From the NCBI RefSeq assembly GCF_028898845.1, contig NZ_CP118574.1, forward strand, positions 8,543,001 through 8,607,000: 64,000 bases of DNA, written 5' to 3'. The stretch comes from Streptomyces sp. WZ-12 (lineage in GTDB: Bacteria; Actinomycetota; Actinomycetes; Streptomycetales; Streptomycetaceae). The position numbers and the translations under genes were made by a program. Of the stretch, positions 62,194 to 64,000 are shown piece after piece. The notes below the pieces were generated by a model. The model was not told where the DNA came from, did no database searches, and was given only the letters and a program-made list of their open reading frames with translations. How positions within the stretch are numbered: position 1 is the first letter of the stretch; every line of letters starts with the position of its first letter.

Positions 62194-63945
62194 TCAGTGT
62201 CCTGCGGCCAGTTGGGCAATTTTGACGATGACCAAGCCGACCGCAATGACCAGGTAACCGCGCAGCGTGAGCAGCCCGGCTCGGCGCAGGGGGGAGAACT
62301 TCGGCTTCTCCAGGGCGGAGAGTGCGGGGGTGCGCCACGCCTTGCGGTCGGCCTCCAGCAACGCCTTGCGGTCTGCCTTGCTCAGGGGTTCGGGTACGGC
62401 TGGATCATCCTGGTCCATGGCGTGTAGCCAAGCGGCCACGCGCGCGGCGGCGACGTTCGCCGCATGCCGCGACCGCAGGGCAACGAAGGTCCCGCCGACA
62501 GCGCCGACGGCCGCGCCGGCAGCGAGACCGACCTCCCATTGCGTTGTGGTCAGGTTCGGAAAGAAGGTGGCCGCGGTCAGTGCCAGTGAGAGCAGCACCA
62601 GCGTCCAGACGATCAGGCCCGCGACGATGTTCTGCTTGGCGGTGTTCACCCACGGGCCCAGCACCGGCCGGTCGTTGCACAACAGGACGAGGAAGACGGT
62701 TGCCGAAGGGAGCAGGACCCCCGCCAGTGCCTGGACGCCCTGGGTGATCAGGCCCTGGACCTGGTCGTTCGCCGCGAGTGTGACCGTGGCGGAGATGCCG
62801 ATCAGGAGGGCGTAACCGACGTAGAACAAGGGAGCCTCGGACATCTTCCAGTGCAGCGAGTGCCGCTTTTTGAAGGTGTCCCCGAAGGTGTAGGCGGTGG
62901 CCAGTCCCACGGCGTTGGCGCCGATGAGGGCGGTGTCCAGCAGGAGGATCGCGAACAGCGCCCCCAGGGCCGAACTTCCGTGTTCCCGCAGCCCGTTCGC
63001 CACACCACCGGCGTCGCTGAACTGACCGAACAGGTCCGTGCCGTGGAAGACGAAGGCCGCGGTCGCCATGATCGCCGCACCGCCGGCCATGACGACAGCG
63101 ATGCCGATCCACAGGTCCGCGCGCTCGTAACGGATCCAACGCGGCGTGATCCGCTTGTCCACCACGTTCGACTGCTGGAAGAACAGCTGCCACGGGGCGA
63201 CGGTGGTACCGACGATGGCGACGATCACGAGCAGCAGCGTGGAGTCGAGCCCGCCGGGGAACTGCGGGATCAAACCCTGAGCGGCCGTGCCGACCTTCGG
63301 ATGAGCCAGCAGCGCCATGGGGAACATCACCACGTTCACCGCGATCAGCAGGAACAAGAACCGCTCCCAGCGCCGGAAGGACCCCCCGGCCACCACGGCG
63401 AACAGCAGCACGGCAGCCATCGGGACGGCCACGTACGCGGGTATCCCGAAGTAGCTCAGTGCCTGGGAGACGCCGGTGAACTCGGTCACGATCGTCAGCG
63501 CGTTGACCAGGAACAGATCACCGACGCTGAAGGCACCCCAGAACGTGCCGAACCGTTCGAAGATCAGCCGGGCGTGCCCGACACCGGAGACCGCTCCGAG
63601 ACGGACCACCATCTCCTGGTTGACGTAGAGCACCGGGATCAGCAAAGCCAGGGTCCACAGCAGCTTCATGCCGTAGTTCTGGCCTGCCTGAGCGTACGTC
63701 GACACGCCGCCGGCGTCGTTGTCCCCGACCATCACGATCAGTCCGGGCCCCATGATCACCAGTAGCGCGCGGATGCGCTGCCCCCACGACCGCCGCCGAC
63801 CGCTGTCCCCTTGGCGGATGGTTCCCAACGCACCGACGATGTCCCCGACATGCGCGGGATCCTGCACCGCCGTGCCAACAAGGGCACGGCTCCCTTCCTG
63901 ACGGGGATCTTGATCGGGAGTCTGCCGAGTGATGCCAAAAGCCAT
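62194..63945 (-). CDS. Nramp-family divalent metal transporter, non-canonical motifs
   Basis: 583 residues, about 11 hydrophobic segments flanked by a charged ~55-residue N-terminus and a C-terminal cytosolic stretch (ADRKALLEADRKAW) before a final TM. TM1 carries VGDNDAGGVSTYAQAG where canonical Nramp has DPGN, and TM6 reads GTTVAPWQLFFQQSNVVDK in place of the usual Met-Pro-His motif. Both substitutions fall on the metal site, so the ion specificity should differ from Mn/Fe transporters and is unknown. The ATG lies near the window edge at 63945. Confidence 0.85.
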   Translation of the reverse strand: MAFGITRQTPDQDPRQEGSRALVGTAVQDPAHVGDIVGALGTIRQGDSGRRRSWGQRIRALLVIMGPGLIVMVGDNDAGGVSTYAQAGQNYGMKLLWTLALLIPVLYVNQEMVVRLGAVSGVGHARLIFERFGTFWGAFSVGDLFLVNALTIVTEFTGVSQALSYFGIPAYVAVPMAAVLLFAVVAGGSFRRWERFLFLLIAVNVVMFPMALLAHPKVGTAAQGLIPQFPGGLDSTLLLVIVAIVGTTVAPWQLFFQQSNVVDKRITPRWIRYERADLWIGIAVVMAGGAAIMATAAFVFHGTDLFGQFSDAGGVANGLREHGSSALGALFAILLLDTALIGANAVGLATAYTFGDTFKKRHSLHWKMSEAPLFYVGYALLIGISATVTLAANDQVQGLITQGVQALAGVLLPSATVFLVLLCNDRPVLGPWVNTAKQNIVAGLIVWTLVLLSLALTAATFFPNLTTTQWEVGLAAGAAVGAVGGTFVALRSRHAANVAAARVAAWLHAMDQDDPAVPEPLSKADRKALLEADRKAWRTPALSALEKPKFSPLRRAGLLTLRGYLVIAVGLVIVKIAQLAAGH

Positions 63946-64000
63946 GTATCTGCCTCCCTGAACCGTACGCCCACAGGCGGGAGCACCCGCGTACGGGCGT

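Noticed and set aside
57628..62427. 1599-codon open frame on the plus strand opposite the nitrate reductase
   Set aside because: It is antisense to a gene with clear domains; the translation is Gly/Val/Glu/Arg-rich without motifs, the expected shadow of G+C-biased codons.

Overview
The window is chromosomal DNA of a Streptomyces (or very close actinomycete). Evidence: very high G+C with strong third-position G/C bias, GTG starts, ATGA/GTGA translational overlaps, SARP regulators, rare TTA leucine codons, and the density of secondary-metabolism genes. No tRNA, rRNA, CRISPR array or intact insertion sequence was seen.

Left part (1-16.5 kb) is accessory metabolism with local regulators: the 3' end of an SDR oxidoreductase, an L,D-transpeptidase, a ProC-like reductase, an isochorismatase-type hydrolase, a GlxA-type regulator divergent from an HSL-type hydrolase, a second HSL-type hydrolase with a cytochrome P450, an MFS exporter, an IclR regulator with a CaiB/BaiF CoA-transferase (an 18-nt perfect palindrome lies between them), and a TetR regulator divergent from an acyl-CoA ligase (an inverted repeat sits on the shared promoter). 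A gene-free stretch of about 2.4 kb follows (16.5-19.0 kb).

Middle part (19.0-28.1 kb) is a compact five-gene plus-strand locus: a membrane Pls-like protein (carrier domain, six predicted membrane segments, three tandem beta-helix-like domains, but no adenylation domain), an NRPS with partial C-A-T-TE, a SyrP/TauD-type iron(II)/2-oxoglutarate hydroxylase, and SbnB- and SbnA-like enzymes, which make L-2,3-diaminopropionate. The simplest reading is a pathway to poly- or oligo-diaminopropionate, possibly hydroxylated, using a split version of the epsilon-poly-lysine synthetase architecture.

Right-middle part (29.3-56.3 kb) looks like a diazo-type biosynthetic gene cluster. GriI/GriH homologues should supply 3-amino-4-hydroxybenzoate. 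CreE/CreD homologues should make nitrous acid from aspartate through nitrosuccinate. A CreM-like ligase is a candidate diazotase. Around them lie two O-methyltransferases, an FAD aromatic hydroxylase, an HpaB-type two-component monooxygenase with its flavin reductase, two tandem berberine-bridge-type oxidases (one with a Tat signal), a second aryl-AMP ligase, an SDR, a cupin, an MFS exporter and two SARP regulators. At its left edge, sigma factor, MGMT-AdaZn fusion and Ogt genes form a translationally coupled unit for repair of methylated DNA, convergent with the nitrous-acid operon. This is a plausible self-resistance module for a DNA-alkylating product.

The only in-frame TTA (bldA-dependent) codons I noticed are in the Pls-like gene and the sigma-factor gene. 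The window ends with an M24 peptidase-like gene, a fused assimilatory nitrate reductase/flavoprotein (with a possible GlnR box upstream) and a non-canonical Nramp-family transporter.
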